Shown: positions 53,800 to 64,000 of the stretch, in pieces | Position numbering within the stretch: position 1 is the first letter of the stretch | Layout: each line of letters starts with the position of its first letter | Assembly (NCBI GenBank): GCA_963971575.1 | Contig: OZ020611.1 | Span: forward strand, 22,055,279 to 22,119,278 | DNA from: Liopterus haemorrhoidalis | Lineage: Eukaryota; Arthropoda; Insecta; Coleoptera; Dytiscidae | Length of the DNA stretch: 64,000 nucleotides | Direction: 5' to 3' | Program-made: the position numbers and the translations under genes | The notes under the pieces: model-generated | The model's input: only the letters and a program-made list of their open reading frames with translations | The model's database searches: none | Told to the model about the DNA's origin: nothing

Positions 53800-56147
53800 T
53801 AACTTACAAATATAAGGAATTATATTACTCATCAAAGTATGCACCTATATTGTCTATACACTTTTGCTATTTAAGCGGCAGGTTGTTCAGGCCGGTGGTA
53901 TAAAACCCTGGCGGACGAGAGTCAATGAATTTTTGGAAGGCCAGTTTTACAGTATTGTTGGAATTATAATATTTTCCTATTAAAAAGTTGTCCAAATTAC
54001 GGAAGAAGTGGTAGTCAGTGGGGGCTAGGTCTAGTGAGTATGGAGGACGATGAAGACCCAGCAAACATTGAACTAACGGCCGAACGCCGGCAAACTGCTT
54101 TTACGCTGGTACATTGCTGGCACCAGAAGTAAGTGCAACGCCAGTATTAATAATGTACTTCACATTTGTATTTCGCACTCTGCCTATACGAAGTACTTTA
54201 CCAGCATTTTATAAGCATTCCTTATTTGTATTAATCCAAGGTTATTTCTAGCGGGCCAGTGCTTATGGTTATAACTTTTTTTGAATGTAATAATTTGAAA
54301 AGTCTGACCGTTCTTAGTCATAAAACACCCTAATGGCGTGGCCTTCGAGGGTCGGTACAAGTGATATTCTGTGAGTTCAAGTTGGTACGTGTTGGTGAAC
54401 AGTTTTTAAAAACTGATGTGTAAACTCTAAGATGTGTATTTGAATAGTTATTGATTGTGAGCATTATACAGTTTTTTATTGTGATTTGTGTGTGTTTTGT
54501 TAGATTTAAGGACGTAGTTTACACAAACTATTTCATATTAAATTGTTTAATTTTTAGTTTAGTTCAATCATAGTTTTTTCATGTAATAAAATTTTCAATT
54601 ATTAATAAATCTGATACAAGATTATAAATATGTCATTTAAAAAATATAATTTGTCATATTTCATTTTGAATAGTGACATCTTAAATATTTTGTAAATATA
54701 ATACTAACCTAAAATAATACAAACTTAATCCAAAACTGTAAAGCTTTTTTTACAATATAACCAAGTTTCTAAAAGTCAGTAATACACTATAAAAATCACC
54801 AAAATAACCAGATCTAGTTTGTTCTTACAAAAGTGAACAGCTTATAGCATTAATGCTTATAAAATTTGTTTATTGAATTTATTTTAACAAGTATGATTTC
54901 TTTAGGTTGGCACTCTTCAAGTCAGGGGGAAAAGATGTGGTAGATAATACAAGACGAATATTGGCGAAAATTATTAGTCACCCCTTATCTTTAGGATGAA
55001 ATTGGTTTGACCGAAATGGCAGAAAACCATTTTCTTAAAATTCTTCATTAAATTAATAAATTAAAGAAACTAATTCCTGTTATTCCTGAAATTATATTTA
55101 TTTAATATTTATAAATAAATCAATAAATTATAACTGTTAATTCAATTTACAATCGGCTAGTTTTACCATCGTTGAATAAATTTATTTAACAACTTAAGCT
55201 AACAATATCGCATCATTCTATTGACAGCAATGTTAATTTCTTCATTAATAGTTTAAAACCGATGCGATATTGTCAACTTTACTTGTTAAATAAATTTATT
55301 CAACGATGGTGAAAATGGCCAAATGAGTATTTATTTTGCACCTAACCATTAATTTATTTTAATACTGGGTAAGTACACATATATTACATTTGAAACACTA
55401 GAGAGTGGGTATAATATAAGCACTAGTCTGTCAGAAATAAATCTTGCAACTAATGCGATTATTTTGCACTTTACCGTTGCTGGGCCAGCAACTGATACAT
55501 CAATGGGCCAGCTAACGTCCACGGGGACACCGGGGTACTGGCCCAGTGCAAAATGCCAGCACTGGACCAATGCGAAATGCCAGCACTGGCCCAGTGCGAA
55601 ATGCCAGCACTGGCCCATTACTTTCAATGCACTTTACCGTTGCTGGGCCAGCAACTGATACATCAATGGACCAGCTAAGGGCCACGGGACACCGGGGTAC
55701 TGGCCCAGTACGAAATGCCAGCACTGGCCCATTACTTTCAATGCCGGCGAGTATGTGCTTTACCAGTACTGGTCCGGATAAAAATGTTTGCTGGGGAAGT
55801 TCCAACTTCAATTCCTTTTTTTGCCACAGTCATTTGTGCAGTGTGTGGTTTAGCCTTATCATGCAATAAGATAGGAGTCGATCTGTTGACCAATCTAGGC
55901 TGTTTTTCTTCAAGTTTTTGCATCATTTCGTCCAGTTGGTTGCAGTATATTTCTGCTGTGATCGATGAGCCAGGTTTTTTTTAAAGCTACCTGTACGAAA
56001 TTTGGCGAACCAATTTTATATTGTCTGCTGCGTAGTAACACTAGAGCCAAATACACTATTAATGTTTCGCGCGGTCTTCGGTGCCGTAGTTCCATGTACA
56101 AACTCATACTTCATAATAGTGCAAATTTCCGACAGTTCCATTTTCAA
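53800..56147 (-). pseudogene. mariner transposase pseudogene
   Basis: Minus-strand pieces in several frames. From 56147 it reads MELSEICTIMKYEF, then TARNINSVFGSS and NWFAKFRTGS (first helix-turn-helix). A deletion removes the middle. From 55926 it reads QPRLVNRSTPILLHDKAKPH, which contains the second catalytic Asp (HDKA for the usual HDNA). Beyond the inserted element it reads PPYSLDLAPTDYHFFRNLDN, the conserved block with the third Asp, then a C-terminus near 53867. The domain order is that of mariner. Multiple stops, frameshifts and a 1739-bp insertion make it inactive. Confidence 0.88.
54057..55795 (-). mobile_element. 1.74-kb CCCAGCAAACATT-family element, copy 2 (inverted)
   Basis: Nearly identical to 28811-30530 in the opposite orientation, including the nested foldback at about 55164-55312 and the ggccagtgctggc repeats. 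Flanked by GA (54055-54056 and 55796-55797). Deleting the element and one GA restores a continuous mariner reading frame across the site, which fixes the duplication at 2 bp. No transposase is recognised. Confidence 0.92.
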
Positions 56148-56341
56148 CAAAACTAATTTTTAAAAAAAGTTTTTGATATTTTTAGAGCATACAATGATTT
56201 CTTTAAACAGGTGAGATGTATAACTTTCAAAAAAAAAAAAAAAAAAACTGAATGAACTGTAAAATATTAAGCCAATGTCAAATAATAAGCTGTTAAAGTT
56301 GGTAATATTATTAACTACAAATTTCATCCTTGACGACCTGA

Positions 56342-56589
56342 TATAATACAATTGATAGATTTGACATTTTGGTATCCTAATTCTACCCATTTAACAATTC
56401 ATACTTGATTTTATATTAGTAAAAGATTTCAAGTGCTTATTTCGTTAGTAGACTTATTTTGTTAATATAAATCATTTTTAGATTTTTTTTTTTCTGTACT
56501 TGTAGATGTTATTAAAACCTTTTTCTATGGGCAAGGTTGGCCAAAAAAGTTATAGTTACTGATAGAGGGCCTTAATATCTATGAATTAT
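56342..56589. other. No gene seen
   Basis: AT-rich spacer with no features. Confidence 0.5.
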
Positions 56590-56990
56590 GCTCACATAGA
56601 AAGTTCTCCACCCCAAAAATAACACGCACTGATAAATGCTCATACGAAAATTGCACACTATTATATGTTCAAATTAATATATTACATAATTCTACTTTTA
56701 AAAACACAATACATTGTTGCTAACTAATGTTAAATCTAATAACTATAGCAAAAATATTTTTTGTGGGCATTGGCCATATGAGGATTTACAAAAGTGGGTA
56801 ATTTTCCGTGTGAGCATTTTTCGGTGTAAACAATTTTCGTGTAAGCATTTATCACTGTGCGTTATTTTCGGTGCGGGGAATTTTCTGTGTGAGCATAATT
56901 CCGTGTGAGGAATTTTCGTGTGAACATTTATGACTGTGCGCACTTTTCTGTGGGCATTCTTCTTGTGCGGATATGTCTGGTCACGCATTT
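56590..56990. repeat. Degenerate GTGTGAGCATTTTTC tandem repeat with an inverted partner
   Basis: From 56785 about ten units of roughly 19-20 bp vary around tttccgtgtgagcattt. At 56590-56660 the same units occur in reverse (gctcacatagaaagttctcc, cactgataaatgctcatac), giving an inverted arrangement around 56660-56780. The 81-aa minus frame with repeating HxK is the repeat translated. Confidence 0.7.
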
Positions 56991-57711
56991 ATTATATTAT
57001 CTTCTCGCGCTCCGTAAACTTTTTCAGTACGCGTATACCACTCTTTTATCGCCTAGAAATTATTTACTCTCCTCTTTAATCACTACTTTGTTGTCTGCTT
57101 CACTATGTTCTAAAACTAAATCAACTAACAGTGCCGAAGAAGATAGAGATAGAGAAAAAGAATAAGAATGTGTTCTATTTTTTACAAAAAGTATTTTACT
57201 CTTCAACAACAACTGGACAAATGATCCTTTTCTGCCCTTATTTATTACCCTCTCATTATCATTCCCCCTTCCATCCTTTTCTAATTTGTAATCTTGACAA
57301 TACCATTTAGAAAATAACTTAATTCACTTGGAGTTGGGAAAAGTTTTCGATTGAAAACATAAAGAAGTCGAGTTCCGTTGCTAGATATTACGGTCAGTGA
57401 ATCTACAGCTATTGAATGTACCCCACACTCCACCTAACTCCCGCCGCCGCCGTCCCCCCTGTCATGTGTGGGGAGTAGTGCTGCCCCACTGCGGATAATC
57501 ATGAAGGCGGACCGCTACCACCCGCTGTGCAATCTGTTTTTTTGGTATCTTTTGTAGTCCTTTGAACTGAATCACATAAATTTTATTCGGAAATAAAATT
57601 GACTAACAGTGGTGGCGGCAAAAGTTTTTCAAGTTCACCATTGACTTGTTTAATTAATTTTTGTAATCTTCACGTAGATTTACCTAAAAGTTAAATATAT
57701 TTAATATTGTT
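56991..57711. other. No gene seen
   Basis: Includes a C-rich and (GCC)n-like stretch (57420-57480). The 86-aa frame at 56905-57165 is unrecognised. Confidence 0.45.
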
Positions 57712-57905
57712 AGTAGGATTTTTAAGGTATGAACCAAAAACTGTCATTCATATGTCTATCTTTTTGTCTGTATGGTAGTAATTCTGGTTAATCTAGCCAA
57801 AATCTAGAGGGTTAAAATTTAGCATACGTTACAAATCTTTGACCCGCATATTAGAAAAATGCTGAAACATCGAGAAAACCTTTCAAAGAAACGTATAAAC
57901 CAACA
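57712..57905 (+). repeat. Divergent module A left-arm fragment
   Basis: taggatttttaaggtatgaacc, a reduced tgtctatctttttgtctg tract, agccaaaatctagagggtt and ctttgacccgcatattagaaa follow the module A order and then stop at the LINE relic. Confidence 0.7.
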
Positions 57906-57929
57906 CTAACAAAATAAAATAAACGAGTT

Positions 57930-59150
57930 AATAAATATCACAAATATCTCCTATTCTGCAACATATCAAATAAAATACCATAGTACCCCACTCTGGCTAT
58001 ACCATCCCTCTGAAATAAACCTTAATCTGTCAGAATTCATAAAACAAGACACTCCACATACACTCTATCAAGCCAAATTCCAAGAAATAAAAGAAAAATA
58101 TAAAATTGTCAATTTATTTATATTGATGGGTCAAAGTTAGAAGATAAAACCGCAGCTGCAATCATATAGGGCAACCACTACCAAGAAAAACATAAATACC
58201 ATTTACCTAACGAAATGAGCATTTCTGCAGTCTACATTTCTGAGTCCTACAGCATCTTACAAAGTCTGAAACAAATTAAATCCAAGGAAAAAAAGAACTT
58301 TATCATTTGTACAGATCTACTAAGTACCTTGAAGAACATAACGGATATATATAACAAAAAAAGAATTAATAAAAAAAATAAAACAAGAAATATTTTCTCT
58401 ACAGAAAAATGATAAATCCATCCATTTCATATGAATACGATCCCACGTTGGAATTAGAGGAAATGAAGAGGATGATAACGCAGCTAGAGAAGCAACAAAA
58501 GAAGAATTAATTAAAACAAGCATTCCCACCGACGACCTTAAAAACACTGCGAGAAATAAACAATGAATGGAAAAAAACAGAAGAATGGATACAGGTATCG
58601 AACAACCATTTGAGGAACATAAAAGAAGATACAAGAAGATGGACAAAAAGCGAAAACAGAAGAGACCAAATAGAACTCACACGGTTTAGGATGGGACTTA
58701 CAAAACCAACACATAAATACATACTACAAAAAACACTACCGAAATATGTGACCCATGCAATATACAAGTAACAGTACAACACTTAATAATAGAATGTATA
58801 AAATTCAAGACACAGCGCACAAAATACAATATACCACAAAACATAAAAGAGACATTTTTGTACCCACCAAATCAATTTAAATTAATAATCGACATTGGAG
58901 ACATCTGGTTTTCACATGGCTCAACTAAAATTGTATTTCCAATTTTTGGCTAACTTGCATAGGGCTGATTTAGATCAATTAACAGAAGAATCAAAATCTG
59001 TGTTGGTAAAGGAGGTGGTCACATATCCCATCTTTTTAAGTTTTTAAGTTTATTATTTTATTTATTTGACGTTTTTTATTTAGGAGATTATATCCATTCT
59101 TTACTTGCCATTTTATAAAGAAATAAATAAATAAATAAATAAACAAGATT
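57930..59150 (+). pseudogene. LINE ORF2 C-terminal relic with 3' tail
   Basis: Plus-strand fragments: TPLWLYHPSEINLNLSEFIK, a broken IDGSKLEDKTAAAII (first RNase H Asp), KYHLPNEMSISAVYISES (Glu region), then FIICTDLLSTLKNI (second Asp region). Next comes SHVGIRGNEEDDNAAREA in another frame (last RNase H block) and CDPCNIQVTVQHLIIEC (C-terminal finger). Numerous stops and frameshifts. The 3' end is an (AAATA)n tail at 59120-59147. It belongs to the same group as the LINE pieces at 8623 and 45861. Confidence 0.82.
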
Positions 59151-59849
59151 TATTTTTAAGAAAAATTAACTGTTTAAAGCAAACTTTAAATTAGTTCAAA
59201 GGTTATGGTGAGTAGTTCTCACATATGGACGAACTCTGGCATATGACAAACTTATTAACTCTGAAGTTTTTTTTTTTTTATTCCCAGATTATCGTTTGCG
59301 GCGTTGTAATCCAAGGCTGTTGGCTCTAGTTCTCAACTGTTAATATGCTTGGTCCTGTCTTGAATGACAGCCAAAAACTCTACAATATATTCTGCTTTTA
59401 TAGTTTTTCACAACTTCTTTCTAACAAAAATCCAACACTAAAACATACGTAATAAGTTCAAACAGTACTAGAGTGTCTAGTACAATATTTGACCACCAGA
59501 CAGCGCATTCGAGCGTGTAAGTTCTCAATAGCGTTTAGTTAGACAGACAGCGACGGTTATAGTATATTCTGTAACAAGGTTGGAATGAGAAAATTTAATG
59601 CGAGTGGAACATATCGAGCGCGAGCCGCAGGAGAGCGTGAGGAACCACGAGCATCGAATTTTCTCTTCCAACCGAGTCACAGATCCTACTTTCTCCACGA
59701 CCACCAGAAAAAAAAAGAAATTTAACAAATATTATTTTAACAAACTTTTTATTTTAACAAATAATTTACATTACATAACAAATTAATTAATTATTTAAAC
59801 TTACTTTTTACTTATTTTTTTTTAAATTTTAGTTTAGGCTATTCCAAAC
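59151..59849. other. No gene seen
   Basis: AT-rich with one GC-richer patch (59500-59700) that is open on both strands (62- and 67-aa frames) but shows no motif. Confidence 0.45.
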
Positions 59850-60001
59850 GTTTAGGCGGAACTAACTGGAATTTTCATTTTTGTGAGTTGTCATGAGCTC
59901 TTCTATTATGGTTTGAAGTAAACTTTTGCTAAACAAAATTATCAAAAGCCTCACTTAATCTGTAAAAGTAACCGGAACTGAAAAACTGGTTCCGCCTAAA
60001 C
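59850..60001. mobile_element. Small MITE with GTTTAGGCGGAAC ends
   Basis: About 152 bp with ends GTTTAGGCGGAACTAAC and, reversed, GTTTAGGCGGAACCAG. Target duplication not clear. Non-coding. Confidence 0.65.
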
Positions 60002-61029
60002 CAAAGAAACATACTTTATGTTAGTTTATTTTTTTAAAAAACCTTGCATTTGTTTAATGTATTCAAATGTCATAGATACTGTCCGCACTACTTTTCAGTG
60101 TGGAGGAATGCATACCTTAAAGTGAACAAAAACATATGACAACAAGCATGGAATAATTATTCCTTCACTAGTAAAGTAATGAAATACACGCAAAATGCAT
60201 AAAAAGATAAGTTCTTTAGAATAACATTCCATCTATTGAGTTAGAATATTAACTTTCTGTAGTCAAAACTGATTTTGAAATTGGTAAATTCTATAGCAGT
60301 AGTGGAGAAAATATTTTTTCGTTATACCTACGAAATCTTAAAAACATGACAAGATAAAATCGACAAAACTTCTTTTTGGAGATAAAGAGCTGATGGACTG
60401 ATACAAAACAGAGTTGAGATCTTAATGAGAAGAGTTGATGACCGCGAAGATTCAACCAAATTTCGCGAATCATGGTCACTTGCTGATAACATTATAATTA
60501 ATATCCTCTTAGGAAAAAGTTGCAACATCATCCCTGACAATGAGTTTACCGCCGCCACTGGCGTTTATCTGTGTTTCCTCACGAGTGCCCCTATGTATGT
60601 TATCTATCATTGACCATTGGCCCTGTTATGATTGATGTCCAACACATCGTCCTGGATGTTATCGTCGCACCGTACCGTGCCGTTCTGTTATGGACCCGCT
60701 AACCGCTGTCACAGAACACGGGTCATTAGTGGCACGTAACTTGTTTATCGTTGTTTATCGACTGTTATAGAGATGTTATGGTATCGATGGGGTTGGAAAG
60801 GAAGGAAATATTTGATTTTCGGGAAATTATTAGGGTGATATGATTGATTTGTTAGTTTCAACTATGAGAATTATTTAGTCTCTTATATTCTTTATTCACC
60901 AAAATAAGAAACAGAAAATTTACACAGTATTCGCATTTTTAAATAGGTTTCAGGTTTCTTTTAAGATTAACTTTTGGTTAGCAAGTTAACAATAGCAAGA
61001 TCGGGCTGGCCATATAAGTTCTCTGTAGA
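60002..61029. other. No gene seen
   Basis: Contains a module A-like remnant around 60300-60345 (cgttatacctacgaaatctt) and a moderately GC-rich patch (60530-60740). No recognisable frame. Confidence 0.45.
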
Positions 61030-61349
61030 CAGAGCCGGATTTCTCTATAGGCTAAGTAGGTTTAAGCCTAGGGCCTCTTTAGTCCAGGGGGGCTCAAAAT
61101 TAAAAAAGATGCATATGTACCGAAAATAAATTTTATAAGTCAACAGACAAAGGCCATATGAAGGGTTTTATAACTCACGCTGAATCTAATTTTGTCCTTT
61201 ATATGTTAATTAGGGCCCAATACGTTTTTGTACATGTGTATGGATAACATTTGTAAGCAAAAAGTCTATATCTCATTGGGTCTAAGAGATATTAAGGAAT
61301 CCGTAAAAAAGAAACAAAGTTTTAAAATCATTTCTGCATCCTTAGTCAA

Positions 61350-62290
61350 AAGTGCCTAAATATTTGTCACAAACTAGGTGGGATGCACATGCAACAGAAA
61401 TTATTTTGTAAAGCTACAATTCTGCCACTGATGCTCTTAGTCATTTATACTCTGATGACAATGGCCATGCCAATAATATTTTGCAAAAAATGGAAGAGTT
61501 GGAATATGTATTTATGCTACATTTTTGGTCCCATGTGTTACATTACTTTCACAAGGTCAACAAAACGATTCAAAATTCAGAACTATTATTGAGTACTTGT
61601 GTAAGCTTGTATAGATCAGTTAAAGGATTTTTAAACAAAATAAGAGACGATTTGGATGAAAATGAAGGACAAGCAAAAGCCACATTGCCAAAAGTTGATT
61701 ACGGAACTGTGTTAAGAAGACAAAGAAGAAGAAAACAGCAAGAAAATGATAGAGATGCACCTGATGCGTTAGATGGACTTTCTCTCTCTCTCATTCCAAA
61801 AGATAAATTCAGGATAATATCATTTAGCCCTATTTTAGACCCACAACTAATTTAAGAAGTAGATCTGCAGTAGATCTGTAGCGATATCTTAAAAACGTTT
61901 TCCTTTCTTGCACATATTTCTTGCTCTAAGGAAGAAATTTAACAGCATGTTCAACTACTAATGGAAATTTATCCAGAGGATGTTAACCTTGATCTAACGG
62001 ATGAAATGTTATACTTTCACATGTATGTTAAACAAAGCTATACATCCACAGAAGAACTCCATCAGTCTCATGCAGACCTCTATCAAATAATGCATAACGA
62101 AAAAATATAGATGTCCTTTCCTAACGTAGAAGCAATCTTACGACTATTTCTTAGTATAATTGTCACTCTCTGCTCTGGAAAGAGGTCATTTTCATAACTT
62201 AAAAAAATAAAAAAACAAACGAATAAAAAATGAATCAAGGAGCACAATACTAATAGCAAGATTTTGCTAATAGCAAGGTTAAAAAAAAAC
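61350..62290 (+). pseudogene. hAT transposase pseudogene (ZMYM/DUF4371-like)
   Basis: Plus strand. LSQTRWDAHATE near 61365 matches the hAT L-x-x-TRW block. The longest open piece (61481-61855) contains MEELEYVFMLHFWSHVLHYF and RRQRRRKQQEND. The C-terminal part near 62115-62200 reads VEAILRLFLSIIVTLCSGKR followed by SFS and LKKIK, the hATC dimerisation signature (usually ...ERSFSxLKxIK). The frame is broken by at least three stops. The N-terminal BED-type finger and first catalytic region are absent. It lies between hAT ends of the same family as the relic at 20831. Confidence 0.8.
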
Positions 62291-62304
62291 ATAGTTGTAC
62301 TGTA

Positions 62305-62450
62305 AAGCTGCATTCAGAGCTCAGTAAATTAACACGCTGTGCGTTATGGATAGTTTTTAAACGAGTGCAATTGGTATGATCGGACAAGCTCGTACTAAAA
62401 ATTATCCATAGCGTACAACGTGTTGATTTACAGAGCTCTGAATGCAGCTT
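62305..62450. mobile_element. Foldback MITE nested in the hAT pseudogene
   Basis: 146 bp with arms AAGCTGCATTCAGAGCTC and inverse, extended by aatcaacacg-type and gcgttatggata-type matches. Target duplication not clear. Confidence 0.8.
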
Positions 62451-62567
62451 ATGTGTTAAATAATTTATACTGTTTGTCTATTAAAATGCACGCTAAAATA
62501 AATTTGTATTTCAGGAGCCTCAAAATTTGAATAGCCTAGAGCCTCACGTTATTTAAGTCCGGCCCTG

Positions 62568-63109
62568 CCTGTCAGGTGAGGCGTATTTTAGGACCACCAA
62601 TAAAATATTTTCACTCAACCAAAAAGGGAAAGGTATGACAAATTTGGATCCATTTATTCAATAGCAATTTTTTTTTTACAATTTTTAAATATTTACGGCT
62701 AATGGCTGCATTCATCGATAGTAATACATGTTGTCTCGAAAGTGTTCTATCGAAGCTAGGAATATGCAACTTTAACTTGAAGAAGATTTTTTCAGATGTG
62801 CATTTGTCCAATTGCGCCCCACCATAGGGTAGATTTGGACAAAGTTGGGGTACAGTTAGACAATTGCATAATGAGTTTATTGAATTTATAAAAATCAGCT
62901 GTGGCCACCACAGGACCGACCGCCATCATAAAGTACTTGTATAAATTACATTCTAGCAGCAGAGTAGAAATAACTTGGCCTAATATTTTCTAACAGAGAT
63001 ATTATTTATCATGACCATGGAAACGTTACATGTAAGTATGAACAAAATTCGTCTGAAATAAAATTTATTAGTTACTGCATTTATAGCAACTTTTGTTAAA
63101 TAATTTTTT
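62568..63109. repeat. Non-coding; includes a family D start
   Basis: 62885-62930 reads agctgtggccaccacaggac then cgaccgccat, as at 23677. The remainder is unassigned AT-rich DNA. Confidence 0.45.
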
Positions 63110-63400
63110 TCGAAATATTTTTCTGTTGCGAAATATTCGCAAAAATCTTAAAATCGACATGAGTAAACTCCCATTTTTAGTCAACCGATTTTTACCAAAA
63201 GTTGATGAACTCGTGCCATTGATGTCAAAAGCTTAAATATGTAGTTTCATAAAAATCCTTTTAGCCGAATTTGCTCTGCACGTGTACACAGACAGACAGA
63301 CCTGTAGGGACCTCAATTCGTGGAGATCCATCGAAATCTCGAAATGTCAAAATCGGTATGATCACAATACCGCCCTTATATATGTTGACGGTCGGTAAAA
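63110..63400 (+). repeat. Family C repeat, copy 1 of a local tandem pair
   Basis: Blocks in order: gcgaaatattcgcaaaaa, gagtaaactcccattttt, gtcaaccgatttttacc, gccattgatgtcaaaagc, ccttttagccgaatttgc, a short cagacagacagac tract, atccatcgaaatctcg and gatcacaataccgccc. Confidence 0.8.
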
Positions 63401-63529
63401 AGTTATCCGAAAATCGCATCGGTATCGTTAGTATGCTCGCTTTCAGTCTCCCACAAAATGTCATCTTCAGACCCATTTAAATTATTTGAAATGCAGCATT
63501 TCCTAAAACCATCACTATCGATCAGGGAC

Positions 63530-63800
63530 AGGATTTGTAAACTCCCATTTGTAGTTAACCGATTTTTACCAAAAGTTGATACACTCGTGTCATTGATGTC
63601 ATAAGCTTAAATATGTAGTTTCATAAAAATCCTTTTAGCCTAATTTGCACTACACGTGTACTCAGACGGACAGACGGACAGACAGACAGACAGACGGACA
63701 GACAGACGGACAGACGGATAGACAGACAGACAGACGGACAGACAGATAGACAGACGGACAGACAGACAGACAGACGGTAAAAATGTATTTTACAACCCAG
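63530..63800 (+). repeat. Family C repeat, copy 2, with a long GACA/GACG tract
   Basis: Repeats the first half of copy 1 from gtaaactcccatttgtag, then expands the tetranucleotide tract (63661-63776) as a mix of cagacaga and cggacagacgga units. Confidence 0.85.
63661..63776 (+). repeat. (GACA/GACG)n microsatellite
   Basis: About 29 tetranucleotide units with interspersed gata variants, within family C copy 2. Confidence 0.95.
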
Positions 63801-64000
63801 TACCTACTGTGTGCAAAAGTGTATTCAATATTTTATCTGTAAAGCACTTCTTTCCGTCCATATAACTTTTTTTCTGTTAACAATAATAATAAACATAACA
63901 AAAAAGTAATAAAACATAAGCATCCTCATGTCATGTTCTGACTGTAGCTTCCCATTGTCATGTTAACAGGTCCACATTTATATTATATGGTGGAAAGCTC

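Larger units (their letters stand above)
53751..56341 (-). mobile_element. Old mariner element, internally deleted, split by a later insertion
   Basis: Ends TTAGGTCGGCAAGGATG and, reversed, TCAGGTCGTCAAGGATG, extended by aaatttgtag on both sides and flanked by TA. Removing 54057-55795 leaves about 850 bp, shorter than an intact mariner (about 1.3 kb). Confidence 0.88.
61030..62567 (+). mobile_element. hAT element with transposase pseudogene
   Basis: 1538 bp with ends CAGAGCCGGATTTCTC and, reversed, CAGGGCCGGACTTAAA, followed on both sides by the same taggcct/gcctaggg blocks. The flanks tctgtaga and cctgtcag agree poorly, so the duplication is eroded or the boundary is off by a base. The interior has hAT transposase relics and a nested foldback (62305-62450). 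Confidence 0.82.

Noticed and set aside
56743..56988. 81-aa frame with periodic HxK residues
   Set aside because: The periodicity follows the 19-20-bp DNA repeat. No start context or homology supports a gene.

Overview
The window looks like AT-rich nuclear DNA from an arthropod, most likely an insect. The transposon mix points that way: hAT, piggyBac, mariner, pogo and PIF/Harbinger elements, a copia element primed from the initiator-Met tRNA, and RNase-H-bearing non-LTR elements. I recognise no host gene. Every open frame I can identify is a piece of a mobile element, so the species cannot be fixed from this sequence alone.

Layout. 1-7 kb: an old copy of a recurrent repeat (here called module A) split by small elements, two hAT-type elements with 8-bp target duplications (2006-2564 and 3519-5239, the latter with THAP and SWIM zinc-finger relics), and a reverse module A. 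7.16-10.56 kb: an internally deleted copia element with near-identical LTRs, invaded by a 5'-truncated LINE. 11-22 kb: four more full module A copies, two inside hAT shells with intact duplications, plus a long-TIR element (13.1-14.2 kb) and a piggyBac relic (15.15-16.3 kb). 22-35 kb: pogo, PIF/Harbinger (MADF relic), hAT MITEs, other repeats, and a 1.7-kb element ending CCCAGCAAACATT. 35-43.8 kb: a divergent module A relative, a truncated mariner, a piggyBac nested in a hAT shell, and two further module A copies. 45-52 kb: a LINE RNase H relic cut by a foldback element, repeat-rich non-coding DNA, and a module A copy in a fourth hAT shell. 53.7-56.3 kb: an old mariner split by a second, inverted copy of the 1.7-kb element. 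57-64 kb: a LINE relic, a hAT transposase pseudogene with both termini, and GACA-rich repeats.

The most unusual thing here is module A, about 0.9-1.1 kb and present in eight near full-length copies. Two conserved arms flank a central cassette that differs between copies yet nearly always carries a tRNA-like A-box and B-box (Pol III promoter) in the same orientation relative to the arms. The left arm holds a (GTCT)n tract of variable length. At least four copies lie inside hAT-type elements whose terminal repeats differ from one another and which each have their own 8-bp target duplication. In those four the module follows the same point of a short minisatellite (GGACC plus a T-run). This suggests a composite, modular non-autonomous element family, or a parasite of hAT MITEs.

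All coordinates, motifs and duplications were read by eye. Superfamily calls rest on terminal motifs, target-duplication length and conserved protein motifs, not on database searches.
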